Made by a program: the position numbers and the translations under genes. A stretch of 64,000 bases of DNA, taken from assembly GCA_918026815.1 (NCBI GenBank), contig CAKJVC010000202.1, forward strand, positions 372,001-436,000, in the 5' to 3' direction. The notes beneath the pieces are model-generated. The model was given only the letters and a program-made list of their open reading frames with translations. It had not been told where the DNA came from and did not search any database. The DNA is from Chalara sp. BL73. Lineage: Eukaryota > Ascomycota > Leotiomycetes > Helotiales. This document shows positions 11,101 to 23,847 of the stretch, piece by piece (within the stretch, counting starts at the first letter, position 1; each line of letters begins with the position of its first letter).

Positions 11101-13352
11101 CTCAGTGGATATCAGCCAAGCTGGGTATGCAGTTGGAGCGTGAACCACCAATTAGGATGGCACGCAATCCAGACCCCAATAATTCGCTCAAGATGTTGTG
11201 GCGCCTGACGATACTGTCGGTTGAGGGTTTCGTGAATGTCGCACGTTCTCAAAAGACGAGGATCCGGAGCGCGCGACGAACCAGGGTTGCTTGGGTCTGT
11301 CTCGGTCGCGTATATCTTATGATTTATCAGAGATGCAGCAGACTGCAGAACACCTCAGCAAACTACAAATGCGATAAACTCGGTAGGTGTAGATGAATTA
11401 TTGATTAATTGCTAGTCCCATTGACAGTAATACCGACGACCAGGCATTACATCAGCCACAGCAACAAGTTGGCGGACGGAGAATGAAAGGGGAGGGGTTT
11501 GCACTGGGAAGGCGTGTGATGAAGCGCAGAAGTCGAGGGATGTGATTAGATGATCCTTGATGCTTAAACAAAGAGTGGAGGAATGATTGGCATTTTCAGG
11601 AGACACGAAGGGCAAGGCTATCCAATGAGACAAGCGATAGGAATGCTCCTGGCGAGTAATTTAATTACAATCTCATGAACTCAAGTCAAAGAGCTAGTCA
11701 GATGCCGATGCCGTCTGGCGGATTGTCAACCACGTTTTCTTCGACCGTGACTGTTTCTGCAAGGTTTGTTCTACAGTAATCTAAGATGCTGCCGTAGAAT
11801 TCCTCCTACACTGCTACTAGGCAGAGCTGAGCATTACGTCTTTGTTTGGAGTCTACCCTCCTTTTGGCCCATTGCGTTGCCACGTTCGACACAGTAAGAG
11901 GGAGTGATGGTGGGCGGCAAGTTGATACATACTCATGGCAATCGATGATTTTACGAATGAGAGCCCGCTCCAATCTGACTGCATATCAATTATGCTTACT
12001 CCCAACCCGTATGGGCCAGGGTCCGTGAACATTTCCTAAATTGAAATTGGTTAGTTGTGGTGCCTAAGACCAGGCGATGGAGGTGCGGATGACCGCCAGC
12101 CTCTGCAGTAGTCACTTAGCTGCAGGTACAAGTCAAGTGTACAAGTTGTCAAGCACGGGAAACTACCTGCATCCGACTCGGTGTGCATGCTCCTCTTTCA
12201 TGTATCAAGATATTGAAGGTTATTATTGGGGAAGCGTAATCCCCCGAACTATGCCTATATTTTGCGCTACGAGACATCAAGCAGGTATTTGCCTTGGTTT
12301 CATTTTGCCTAAAGACAACCACAGTATGTTCCATCATCCCCTGCGTCGTTTAGGCCCGAGGCTTTATGATTTATGGGTGCTACTTGGAGGTCACGGCTTG
12401 GAGTCTACATTTGTATGAATCCGTTGTTCAAAACATACTCGACTTTCCTGAAAGGTTGTCAAGCTGGCTGCTATGGCTTTATCTATCTTCAGAATCAGAC
12501 CACTTTCTCAACCTGTAACACAAATGGGCCCTGATCTCCCTGGTTAAGCTTTGTCCAAAATCGTGGGGAAACATGGGAGCTTGGGGCGAGAGCATCACAT
12601 GAAACTGTGGCGTCTATTTAAGCCAGAGCGTATTTTCAAATACTTTGGGGGTGGATTGTAGGCTACAATGAATGGCCGGACCGTCTCATCTCTTTCAGAA
12701 ACCTCTTTTGTCAGCAGAGATAGGATGAAAATCATTTTGTCTCGGGAAACATTGATTCTCGCAATGCTAGCTGACAAACGAGATGTCGAAGCGTTGGCTG
12801 AACTTAAACACGCGGTAGGCTGCAAACGTGATACTTCTTTGGAGTACCGACTGTAGTGTTAGTTCTCCACAAACTACAAAGACTATCTATTTTTTCCTTC
12901 CGGCTGAGACTTAGCCAGTCAGCCACAAGGCTGCATATTTGCGGATATAAAGAATTCGGGCGGTGGCTCACGCCATTTAAGCCTTGGAGAAAGAGCCCTC
13001 AGTGCGCTCATGATTCAGCAAGCCGAAAATAGTTAAGTCGGCGGAAATTTATCGGCGTCCACGAGAGTTAACAATATGAAATTCTGAACTCTCAGTTATC
13101 AGTCTGCCCCCACCCCCATCAATGAGTAGCCCCTGCATCATACTGAAGAGCGGTGTGACTTGCACCGAGCACTCACGATGGTGTATTTAATTGGATGGAG
13201 TGTTCCCCCTGACGACTGCATCATAAGCGAGTTGTCGAGACGGAATATGGCACTGTTCACGGATAGTTAGCTGATTTCTCTATACTAAGCCGGTCTTTCC
13301 TGGACTTGTTCCGTTTCTACATTGTATGAAGGTCATCCCCGAAGAATTCACT
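11101..13352. other. intergenic, with one ATG-less open frame
   Basis: About 2.25 kb upstream of the RhoGAP start. On the minus strand 11112-11354 there is an 80-codon open frame without an ATG (it includes NRQYRQAPQHLERIIGVWIA), and a second frame there is also open for about 40 codons. They may be 5' exons or UTR of the RhoGAP gene. The rest (11.4-13.35 kb) has only short, unremarkable frames. Confidence 0.4.
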
Positions 13353-14345
13353 TCAAGCTATATCTTCTTGTTCAGTATTGATTGTTCTTACAAGTTTCAG
13401 TTTCTCCTCATAACATTTGTGTGTTACAAAAGCCTTAGGTAGCACTACCCAAGGATATTTCTGCAGAGTTGCAACCTTGCCAACATTCTCAGCGAGAAAG
13501 AATGTAGTCCCACCATCCATCAACTTCTGATCGCCCAGCTTACTTGAACTTGGGCCATCGCTTGGTTTTTCCTTATTCTTTCCAATCCCGCGGAGTCAAC
13601 GTCGACCTTCCTGCCAAGAACATCGATCGCTCGTTTGATTCGTCTCGTACGTAGCTGAAACCTCAGCAATGAGCTACCGAATTCCTGCCACACATTTTGA
13701 GCCGCATCCACACCAATTGTATGCGGGTCATTAGCGTATAGAAGTGTGGCCAATCGTTGATGATTTTCGCATTTTTCCATTCAATTGCTTCAGCTCAAGA
13801 GAAAATCCAGCCTTATGATCGATGATGTCAACCAGTGATGACTAGAATGTTGCCCCTGTTCGAGGACGTCGGTCCGACAACATCAAGTTTACGATAGATT
13901 GGGCAGTTTCGACTTTGGTGGGTGTCATTTTGCTCGTATAATCCAAGACTTTAAGCAACCAGATCGGGAATGCCGAGTTTACCTATTCTTATGGCGCAAG
14001 ATATCTAGTAAATGGAAGTGCTCGGCAAGAAAGCGAACCAGGAGCGCAAAGCATGGTTCTTCGGCCTATATTGATTGCATTCCACGGCGGTTTTGTCATG
14101 TTAATCGTTTTCCTAAAATACTCAGATATCTATTTTAGCTCCTCACGAAGTTGTCGATCAAAATTAAGAGTGAGTGAGCTTAATCTCTCGGTCTCCTGCA
14201 TTCCCGTCTGGCAGCAAATTGGGGATAGTTATCTGATGGGCAAGATTTTGATTTCATATGGGGAACATGTCTACTTCCATCATGTTGTAAACTTTGATTA
14301 CATGGTCAGACATGCCGCGCTGGCTCAGTTCCATGTAATGTTCCT
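13353..14345 (-). pseudogene. decayed protein-coding relic, family not recognised
   Basis: Consecutive minus-strand segments read like protein but sit in different frames or are split by stops. In order: HYMELSQRGMSDHVIKVYNM (from about 14340) ending in TGA; AEEPCFALLVRFLAEHFHLL (about 14070) to a TAA; VNSAFPIWLLKVLDYTSK onward (about 13985), crossing a TAG near 13850 and continuing to ELKQL; MEKCENHQRLATLLYAND (13780 to 13544); then KLGDQKLMDGGTTFFLAENV (13541 to the TGA at 13353). Each switch needs only one or two bases, which fits frameshift decay of one gene. Parts could instead be exons: a GT-AG pair at 13543/13461 would splice the last two blocks in frame. The product is not recognised. 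Confidence 0.5.
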
Positions 14346-15803
14346 CAATTCGTTCCTTGATTCAAAAAAAAGATGCGAAAAAAGGTAAATATGAGGAGAT
14401 TTGTAGAATATGTATGGCAATATATGAGGGATATATTCAATTTTTAAGCCATGCTCCTTTCGAGAATACTAACAAAAGTAATTATTGCTATACTGTTTCC
14501 TAAAGCTATATTGTCATCTAGAATTTAAATTTAGAGGCCTTGAGTAAATGCATGGCATAGACGCTGTTATCTTTTACACTATCCCCGGATTTGCCTTCCG
14601 TTATTTAAGCTTGGATTTGGTGGAATGCGGTCTCTTTGCTTAAGTCATCAACTACGAGAAGCAGATTGACTACCAGGATATGCCTGTTGACAACCCTCAT
14701 TATGCGTTTCCTAAGACCTCATGTTCCAGGACCACGGCGAATCTGTATGAGTAATCCGTCTTCTATATCACGAACATCTTAAAACTCTCGCACGCAGGCT
14801 CTTGGGCTATATCCAAACCGCTCGCTGTGAATCCTTCTTTCCTATCGCATTCTTGAAATACTTTCTACAAAAATGCACCCAATCAAAAAGCTTATCCGGC
14901 TCGGCCCCTGGCGTTAAACGCGGCTGACGCAGCAAGCCAGCACCCGCAGAAACGCAGCAATGAATCCCTCCAGATAAAGAGAGCCAAAAAAACAAAAACA
15001 AAAAACAAAACCAAGTCTATGCTAATCATCGAATTTGACCAGTCGTCCCACGCTTCCCTACACCACAGCCAAGCACGCCAAACATGCAAAAGACGTCAGA
15101 TGTCTCAGCGACCTCCAGACTCGGCAATTTACTCTTACGGCCGAAACCGTGCGGTCTGCAACAAAACCTTCATCACTTTCGTCCCAACCCCCGTTTCCTG
15201 GCTTCTCATTCGGTTCCAAATACGTATATTCGAGCTCGGATGATACGCAACTAGAGTCCATTGCTCCCCTTTTCCCTTGGGGCCGCGTTGAGAGCCCAAC
15301 CACAGTCTCGCGGGCGTGGACCAGATCATCAAACTTATATGCAGACCGGACTTGGCTTTTTTTTTTAATTTTTTTTTTTAGATGGGCCGCTGCTACCTAT
15401 TGTAGTCTCATCGTTAGTAAATTTTGCACGAGTAAAAGGTCTTACTACCTCAATAACTCCGCCATCTTGGTTGCTGTTATAAAAAAAATCACCAAGTTCT
15501 GACATGCGACAAACCAACTGCCCTGTATCTTTGTTGCTTTTTTTTATGTAGGCACATCATATCACTAAGAAGACACTTGATACGAAATAGCCTTTTCTTC
15601 CGATATCTGCAACACTTCCAATTGTTCTGCATCTTCAGGCGTAAAGCTGAGGAACTATGGCATGCAACAAAGTTCTGCTTCGGAGATCTGACGTAAGAAT
15701 TACTTTCATAGTTTGAATCAGATCCGCAAGCTAGCTCTTGGCTGGGCGGGAATCCAAGAAGTCATACTTCCATTCTACTTCGTCACTATGCCACAATCTA
15801 TTT
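14346..15803. other. intergenic, AT-rich with homopolymer tract
   Basis: No supported gene. 14380-14560 is visibly AT-rich. A T10-AA-T11 tract lies at 15357-15379, and further A-runs occur around 14985-15010. Short open frames on both strands have no recognisable motif. Confidence 0.5.
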
Positions 15804-18078
15804 CTATTTCTTCTGTTCTTTCATCCTTTCTTCTTTGACCCTTTCCCAAGCCCTCACAGCAGTGCGTCTCTGCTTCGCAGCCCTCCTTGCCACATCGGAT
15901 AATGCATTGACACCTAAGTCGTCGAATAGACTCAGACCTGCCAGAAATCTCCTCACACCAATTCCTGCCACCTCTGTAATCCAACGGTCAAGATCTTCAT
16001 CGCAAGCTGCCGCCGTAGCAACCTGCAGTCCCCGAAAGGTGTCAGCGTTGCACACCTTTGGTTCCTTTTGAGGAGAGCCTAAAGACGAAGATGCTGTATC
16101 TGTGGTCGATAGTGATTGCGTAGCATTTCGTGGATTCTTTGGAGCTGGGACGTCGAGGACTGTGGGGACTGGAGGAAGAGCAGTCTTTGATTTAGCCTCC
16201 ATGTATTTGTCCATTTCGTCATTTGACGAAATTGTTGACGTTGAAGTGACCTTCGGGTTTGTAGGGGGCGTTCGTTTGACAGGATCTCCCATTGGAGGTT
16301 GAATCGAAATGCCATAAAATGGATGCATTTGCATCCATTCCAGAGTTGGCATTGACTCCGGGATCTCACTCATTTCTAAAGCAGATGCGTCTTCCGGTGA
16401 CTCCATCATCTGCGATTGACCAAATAGCGGTTTCTCTGCAACAAGAGGGGTACGATTGGTTAATTGCCCCCTTTTCTCGGAATCTTTAGTGAGTCGAGGA
16501 GTCATGGATTGCTCAGCATCGATATATCGAGATAGCGACGTTGAAGTTTGCGTAGTTGCATTGACGTATTGTCTGCTTTTGACATCAGTCTGCCTCGGAT
16601 ATGTTTTGATGGTCACAATTGAGGAATCATCATCCACAGCTAATGTCGAAGCAATGCTTAGCTTCCTGGGACTCGTGGATTGTTTTCGGAGCCAAGGTAT
16701 TGAACTTCTTGTTGACCCGTTTGGCCGAGGTATTGGCTGGATAATATCAGAGGCCTGCATATTCGCTGGTTGGATGATATTAGGTGCCTTTGTCGTCTTT
16801 GGCGATGACACATTTGGCTGAGTTAACGACTCCTTATACGCTGCATCGAATTTTGAAGCCTGAGACTTGTGCACCGGTTTGGGATTCGTCTTCGGTGATG
16901 GTGTACTTGGAGGATTCATTGATAACTTGTCATCGGCTCCAGGGGTAGCAGCCACAGATGGACGAGGCTTTCGAGACCGCTGGGAAGTCGATCTCGAAGA
17001 AGTATCTAAAGGCTTTGTAGTTTTCATCTTATTCGCAACTTCAGCTACACTGGCTTGAGACGGGCGAACGGGCATTGATTCAGGTGGCTGTTCATGTGGT
17101 GGTGTCCAGCCTAGTATCGTATGTGAGCTGGAAAGAGTGTATGATGAAGCATGAGATATTCGCCCGGATCCATCCAGTACTTCTATATCGCTTACATGTA
17201 GATGATCCTTTTTCGGAGCTCTAAACTATATCAGTACCGTGCAGTCGCAATTTGCAACTAAACAAACTTGCCAAAGCGACATACCTCTGATGCTCTTCTG
17301 GGACATTTGGGGGCATCCGATTTGGCTTCCGTAGTGCCCTTTCCCGCTGCTCAGCACCAGTGACTGCCAGCCCAGCAGACTTGAACTGTTCATAGTAAGG
17401 CATGAGCTCTTGGATTGTCTTGATAGAGACCATGGTTGTAGATGGCGAAGGAATGAGAGACTTTCCGCGCAGGTTTTCGACAGCCTGTAGATGTAGTTCT
17501 AGCTCTTTCGTGAACCTTCTCAGAGCTTTCCGCTGGCTTAGAGTCCGTGAACGTACAGAGATGAGACTATGAACGAAGGATCTGATAGATGGAGATATGG
17601 GAATATCCTTGGACGGAGACTTTGGTCTTGAGTGCTGCTTATAGTCGATCCTTGGATCGTATGTCTGCTTTTTACCAAAGTCTACCGATTTGGGGATTGT
17701 GATTCCTGAAGGATTCCGTTTTGCCGTAGTTGCATGGTTGGCAATGACTTTCTTTTGATTTCTGACCTCTGCAGGGCTTCTATTACGAGGGTTAGGACTA
17801 TCCGCCCCATCTGTATTATTTGTCAGACTAGAAGGGACGACCATCAACACAGCATCCGGTGTCGTGGCTTTGCTCCTACTACCAGGCAAAGGGCTCTGCC
17901 AGCCAAACACCTCCTCGTTTTGCCGTGCCCTTTGTAATGCCCTTCGTTTCTTCAATTTATTGTCTATGGAGGACGCAGATTGCGTGCTGCGCGAGCCCTT
18001 CCTCTTCGGAAGTCTGATACATGGCCAACGATGATGTGGATAACCTCTCCAGTGGATAGGTGATCTAGTATACTTCAT
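15804..18078 (-). CDS. hypothetical disordered protein
   Basis: Two exons, complement(15804..17220, 17285..18078), 736 codons. The 64-nt intron has GTATGT donor, GTACTGAT-type branch region and TTTAG acceptor, and the phase closes (HQR-APKKDH). I do not recognise the family. The N-terminal third is basic (RLPKRKGSRS, KLKKRRALQRAR). A helical segment follows (RTLSQRKALRRFTKELELHL, then TIQELMPYYEQFKSAGLAVT). The middle is a long Ser/Thr/Pro-rich disordered region with many SP/TP sites. The C-terminus is an ordered-looking helical block (DEDLDRWITEVAGIGVRRFL ... LGVNALSDVARRAAKQRR), which seems the most likely conserved domain. SP/TP density and basic patches suggest a nuclear or cytoskeletal phosphoprotein, but this is inference. 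A strong in-frame ATG (MPVRPSQ) lies inside exon 2, so a shorter product is possible. Confidence 0.8.
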
Positions 18079-19901
18079 GATATGGATGTGTGGCGGATTT
18101 TGAATGCGTCATTTTATAGGGGCTTTGGGGAGACCATGCGGCTGACAGAATAGAAGGTAAAGACCCGTGTGACTTTCGTGCCTTCCTCCAAAATCCACCT
18201 CCTGCCGGCATATCTCAGTATGCTGTCCAGCAGTCCTGGAACGACATCCCTCCAGTACTGCTTCCACTCTCATCTTATATCTTTGATTCCAGGTGACGCG
18301 TATATCTCGAGCTGTCGCTGCCCTTTACGCATCAAATACTCAATGGCAGAGAAATCCTTCTTGTCTCTGCAAAGCAATTAATCTTTGGACTTTGCAATAA
18401 AAAGTTCCTAGACATACAACCCGATGCTTTTCTCAAACTCTCTCCTACTTCGTGGTTAGCCTTAGATCTTTCATCCGCACAAAGAAGTATATAACCAACC
18501 TTGCGAAAGCCTTGAAATGAGCTTGAACATTCTGCAATGGCATATCTTAGCATCTGTCTCTTAGCATCCTCCAGTAAAAGCCACAAACCTCAGGTTTCTT
18601 CCTGCTTTCTCTCAAGCATTGTCGATATAGCGCAAGCACTGCACGCTGAAGTCCGGAGAGCCGCGCCATCTCTGTTGCTCAGCTGTTTGTTGGGGTGTCG
18701 AAACAATGACACAATGATACAATGAAATTTGGAGGAGGTTCTTTCGGCTAACAAGGATGAGAAAGCCGAGCATCCAGCACTCATAACCGACTGGTGAGAG
18801 GCTGAATTGAGCTGACTTGACTATCAGTTCCAGATCACAGAGAGACCAGAACTCTGTTAGTAAATCTGTAATGAAAGAGGGACTGATGGTGCTGGAGTAT
18901 CTCACCCATACATATTTCCGCAAATTAGATTATCTATTCCGAAGTTGCATCTTCTAATTGCTCTGTACTTGTACATCAACCAAATCGGTAAAAGCAGTGC
19001 AATTTCGAAGGACACCACGGCCCATCGCGATGATAATGTTTGATTCTTCAATCTACTCCTGAGGCAGAGGTCCAAACAAGTGAAACAGCACGAGGGCAGT
19101 ACCATGCAGAGAAAAGCCTCAGATAGCTCTGCTTTAATAGTTCTCTTTAATTGCAGCTCAGATTACAGACTATTCTCAATCAGTCCCGTGGGCTGAGTCG
19201 TTTACCCTTTTTGAGGTAAATGCAGTAGCTGAAGACAGACATCTCTCTCTGCATTGGGATACTGTCTCAGTGCAGTCGTCTTCGGAGAAACAGATGAGCG
19301 ATCAGTACCGAGAGATTGCCATCTGGAAAATTGGAGAAAGGAGATGATGGCGAGCTGAGAATGTACGAAATGGCATCCCTCAGTGCGCCATTTGATGAAG
19401 ATTTGACAATTGGCTCAGACATTCTCTTAGTGTACCATGGTACCGGGACGGAGGGTAACTACAACCCTGCCCTTGCCTCCCTCAAATCGGATGTCTTATC
19501 AAGGGAAAAGTAGATATCCGAAGCGAGAATATGGGGCGAGTCTCCCTTCATAAAGCTGTGAGGTAGTAGCAGAAGAAACTCGAGCTACCGAGAATTTGTG
19601 TAGTTGGCAGGGTGTTATCAAGTCATGATACTGGCCGGTACCAAAGGTCAAGTAGCTTCGTCTCAAGGGGAGAAAAGAAGGAGGAAGCAGTGGTTAAGTG
19701 AAGAGAATTGAAATGAGATAAATTAAATCATCTAGAAAGAAAAGATCTATAAACCGAAGTGACCCGCATCGAGGGGATATCATTTTCAAAAAGCCTCCAA
19801 CCATTCCGACCCGAAGCCCAATATCCTGGCTGCCAATAACTCCGCGTCCGCCGGATCCCTACTGAAATGATGCTGAAAATGCAATGAGAAGGTGTAGGAG
19901 G
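18079..19901. other. intergenic, no confident gene
   Basis: About 1.8 kb. Minus-strand frames at 18612-18923 and 18902-19105 contain hydrophobic stretches (FEIALLLPIWLMYKY), possibly a relic of a membrane protein, but no splice arrangement restores a convincing gene. A plus frame at 19316-19513 (65 codons) has no known motif. The last ~115 nt (19786-19901) remain open on the minus strand in the frame adjacent to the Myb-like gene. Confidence 0.4.
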
Positions 19902-20654
19902 TCACCTCCAGGTCCCATGAATCCGTCCCCTCCTCTTCAAGCCTACTTCTCCGTTCGCCATCAAACTCTTCCACCTCCTTCCAACATCCCCACGTCCTTT
20001 CCCAAGGCTCCTCGCACAATCCTGCCAATCTGATTTTGTTAATTTCAATTTCTCCAATACGAGTTCTACCAGTATACGATCCTCCTCCGTCGACCATTCG
20101 TCTTCACCATTAACATCCGTTTTCTCTCCATTGTCAACTTCTCCTTTTTTATGCTCCATCTCTTGTAGCTTCAGGTCGTGGAAGTCCGCCCGTTCAAGTC
20201 CTAGTGGAAGGACCTCTGGAGCGAGACGCATTCTCTTTGGTGTCGATGGACCAGGGATCTGCGTCTCTTCGTCGCTGTCCTCCTCGTTTGCGTCTTCCCG
20301 ACTCATCTCATCATCATCTGCACGACGCCTCTTATTCGCACCTCTAGGGGGCTGTCTCTTGACCACCCGTCTTCTCTGCACACCAGCTCCGGTGACAACA
20401 TCCTCTTTCCTCGCCCTCAGCCTCAGCTTGGGCATCTCAGCATGTGCCGTTGGCGGGCTAGGCAGTGGTGATGGCAGGTGCGAGGATGATGAGCTCGTGA
20501 GCATAGACTGTAATGCGCGACATGTGGAGTAAAGTGTTGGGTTGCGTTGTGAATTGGAGGTGTCGGGTGAGAGAGGCGGCGATGCAAATAGGGCAGATTG
20601 GGTGCGGGTTTTTGGCGCTGAGGTATCACAGCCGAGTGCGGAGGGAAGAAGCAT
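19902..20654 (-). CDS. Myb/SANT-like domain protein
   Basis: Single exon, 250 residues, ATG start at 20654. The N-terminus is Ser/Pro-rich (SSSSSHLPSPLPSPP), followed by basic stretches resembling nuclear localisation signals (RRRVVKRQPP, NKRRRADDDE) and an acidic segment. Near the C-terminus lies one Myb/SANT-like repeat of about 50 residues: EWSTEEDRILVELVLEKLKL, then DWQDCARSLGKGRGDVGRRW, with tryptophans at Myb-like spacing. It probably binds DNA or chromatin in the nucleus; targets are unknown. It ends GRIHGTWR. The neighbouring frame stays open about 40 codons further, ending in LLAARILGFGSEWLEAF. A very short intron (41 nt, GTGACC...TTTCAG) could join them, so the 3' end is uncertain. 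Confidence 0.8.
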   Translation of the reverse strand: MLLPSALGCDTSAPKTRTQSALFASPPLSPDTSNSQRNPTLYSTCRALQSMLTSSSSSHLPSPLPSPPTAHAEMPKLRLRARKEDVVTGAGVQRRRVVKRQPPRGANKRRRADDDEMSREDANEEDSDEETQIPGPSTPKRMRLAPEVLPLGLERADFHDLKLQEMEHKKGEVDNGEKTDVNGEDEWSTEEDRILVELVLEKLKLTKSDWQDCARSLGKGRGDVGRRWKSLMANGEVGLKRRGRIHGTWR

Positions 20655-23600
20655 GGTTACAATTGATTTATAAAAGGAGTTGATTGTATTTGAGGCGGTG
20701 TTGTGTTGATTTGTCTACTCGAAGACGAGCGACTTCGATGGGCTCTGATGCGCCGGCAGCTCTGGTAACCTCGCAACGAGGCGATGAAATCTGTTGAATG
20801 GTATGAATGTGTTACCCGAGTTAAGCAGTATCGTAATGTATCGATTATATGCTTTTGCGACGTGGTGGTGTCGATTGATCTCCAAAATTGTGCTGATGCG
20901 CGTGGTTTTGCGAGAGCTGGTCGAGAGGTGTTCAGGATTCAGGGAAGGGACGAGGGCGGGCGGATGGACCCTCTAGTAATAGGCCGATTCTGTTAATCCC
21001 CGTGCACCATCCTTGGTACAGGGCCGCGTGATGGTCGAGGGTCTACTTAGTCCTTACAGGGAGTAGTTCGTCTTCTGCTTTAGGTTTAAGAGTGTGTTAG
21101 GTGATACTTGCGCTATGAGATCTTTTTTGACCGCCAGAAGAGCTGAGGAAAGCCATCTTCCAGAGCTGGTTTCTCTCTGTGTCTCGGGAATCTTTTGATG
21201 GTTGGCTACCTCGAAGGGCCTCCTTCGTCTTAGGTCTGAACTCTGGTCTCATGCTCCCTTCTCTTGCAGAGTCAAGAGGGATTGGCCTATCAGAACTCGT
21301 TCGCCCTTGATACAGGTGTCGAGAGAGTGAGTGTGGACATGATTATGTGCATATGCGTATGCGTATGTACGGTTGGAGGCTGCCGTAACAAACGGCCATG
21401 GACAAGCAAGTCATGGGCTCTCCCGTCTTGGGGAATTAGGAGTAAACGTTATTCCTTCCCTCAAGCTTCGATCAGATTGCACGTTTCTTGATACAGACTT
21501 GCCCGTCAGGTGTCCCCCGTTTGATGCTATCAATATGTATGACATAGGGCCTGATATAGAGCACCTGTTAGATCAATTTATTTCCTGATTGACGACCATC
21601 CTACTCTTTGCTCTTGCTCCCTCTCATTCTAATACAGCTGGCTATACTAGCTACAGTACATGACAACTAGGACGACCTTCAAGTCCATCAAGGAGAAAGA
21701 TGCTAGCGAGCAAAGGAGATGTTCCTGAATCACCAATATCTTCCAAACGTGTTCGAACTATCGGTCTCTGAAATTTGGAGACTTGGAAATCGAGGGATAT
21801 CCCACCGCTGTCTCCCCCCAAACGCGAAATGAGACGCGGAACGATGGCGAGGAATTTTGGTTGTGTTACATTCTCTTTCATCTGAGTTGGCCAATGGGAG
21901 ATGCATTCTAAAGCTTGACGCGTCGCTGAAGATTCTGGCGACGCGTTTTCGCGTCAATCCCCAGCCCCCCGAATTTTTTAGATGGTCCCCGCTTGCAAAA
22001 AAAACCCGAAAATAGTGCGAAGTGAGGATCGATCGAATATTTAATTTCTGGGTCTTTAACTTTGGCTAGAATCAGCCTACAATACAACTATTCCCTAGAA
22101 CAGGAGCCTTAATTTCACTGACAGGCAGGAGGCAGGGAGAACCGAAAGCATAAAGTCGTGCCTATCAAGATGCAGTTTTGTCATGAAGTCTTTCTGTGGT
22201 TAGTAGTACTAGACTTTCTACGAGTCAGCTAGCTACCTTCTGGCCACGCTCTCAGAGAATGTTAGGTTCAATAATCTTTTCAACCTGAATATCATTTGGG
22301 TTTCGGCAACTATAGGAGTAAAAGGAGCCCATTGTCGCCAGGGATTCGGCAGGCTGAACATGACACCTGCTTCGCCGTCCAATTCTATCTACGTTGTGGA
22401 ACAAAAGAAAAATGAGCATTAACCCTCACCGCCATCGTGACAACAACCTCGACATAATCAAGCACACCCTCAAACCTCCAGGTGCCATCCTATCCAGCAG
22501 CGGTGAAATGATGGTAAAACAAAAATAGCATAGCAAGCTGACAGCTGGAAAGGGCTCGTGTCGCGAGATGCCATCTGTGTGATCCCAGAAATCCTACTCG
22601 GCCACACCCACACCATCTAGAACTGCTTTGTGCTATCCCTTCGTGTGATTCCCGTCTAGACTTTCGATCGGAGCGAGCTTGATGCAGTATCAACCGAGCC
22701 TCTTCCATGAGGATAGGTGAAGGCTCGTGGTCCCATTATTTTTCAGACAATGGTAAAAAAGTCATATTTCCCGTCGAGCACTAAGCTCCAGAGCCATTCG
22801 GAGAACTTGGTAATACAAAAGAAGAGATATGAGTACATCAATCTTATCAGGTTGCTAGGTAGGTATACAACGACATCTCCTCAACAACACCCGGAGGCGG
22901 ATATACTTTTGCCAACCAGTATTGACACCAAAACCGTTCACCCAAGTCTGTGACTTACACCATTACCACAAAATAAGAAAACAACCACCATGCCATACCT
23001 GACCCTCCCGTACATCCTAAAAAAAATCCTCCAGTCCACCTAAGAATTCTCAAAACCAGTACGCCAAGACCAAAAGCGGCCTCGCTAACAAGGAAACCCC
23101 CCTTTAAACCAAAGCAAACCTCGCTCCACGACTATCACATCGCTCCATCAACATATCCCCGTGAACTATCCCACAAACACGTCACCCCAAGGCTCCAAAA
23201 GGCTCTGCCAAACGCACGCCTCAGCAACGCCTTTATCCACCACCAGTAAACAGGGGTCGGAAGATTTACCTCCTGCTCATTATGGCCAAGAACTTTCCCA
23301 GTCAGTCACCGGCGGCCAGAGAATAGATGAGCAACAACCAGGGCCCAAACGCACGTTCATACCACAGGCCATGAAGACATCCCGCCGCTGCTCTGGTTCG
23401 AGATGCGATTTCGTACCCTGCAGCTAGACACAATCACCAAATATGTTCTACGTTGTGGAGGCAGCGTCGTCTGAATCTTTTGAAGTCGAGGTCTGCTTTG
23501 TCCTTGGCCATGCCAGTAAACTCGCGGTGAGCTATCTCTCGAGGCATTGCAACGAGGAGTCTGCCTTGCCTCAGCAGAGCTTGAGCTTGTCTCGAAGCTG

Positions 23601-23847
23601 ATACGATACCACACCAAATCAACATAGAAAGCACGTATATAAATATCATCATTCGTTCGCATTTGCACCAGGTATCTAAAGCTGCGCTTTTTATGCATTA
23701 CAATTATAAAGGTGTTCCACGCGCCATCATGTCAAGCAAAATCCCATTACTCCCCAACTGTATGTGCGTAGAGGCACCGTCAATTGCTCCCAAGATTCGA
23801 TTCCCTTATGTACCCAGTCCCTCCCATTATAAAATTATCCCCTTGAT
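20655..23847. other. intergenic, no confident gene
   Basis: About 3.2 kb between the Myb-like gene and the SOD-like gene. It has many short open frames but none with recognisable domains. The minus frame at 23434-23652 (72 codons) has a hydrophobic N-terminus (MMIFIYVLSMLIWCGIVSAS) that resembles a signal peptide, but has no other support. Alternating GCATAT/GCGTAT repeats occur near 21348-21366. Confidence 0.4.

Noticed and set aside
18612..19105. Two minus frames with hydrophobic stretches, possible membrane protein
   Set aside because: No splice arrangement joins them into a convincing protein and no family motif is visible.
23434..23652. 72-codon minus frame with signal-peptide-like N-terminus
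   Set aside because: Hydrophobic start alone is weak evidence; the rest has no motif and no transcript signal can be judged.
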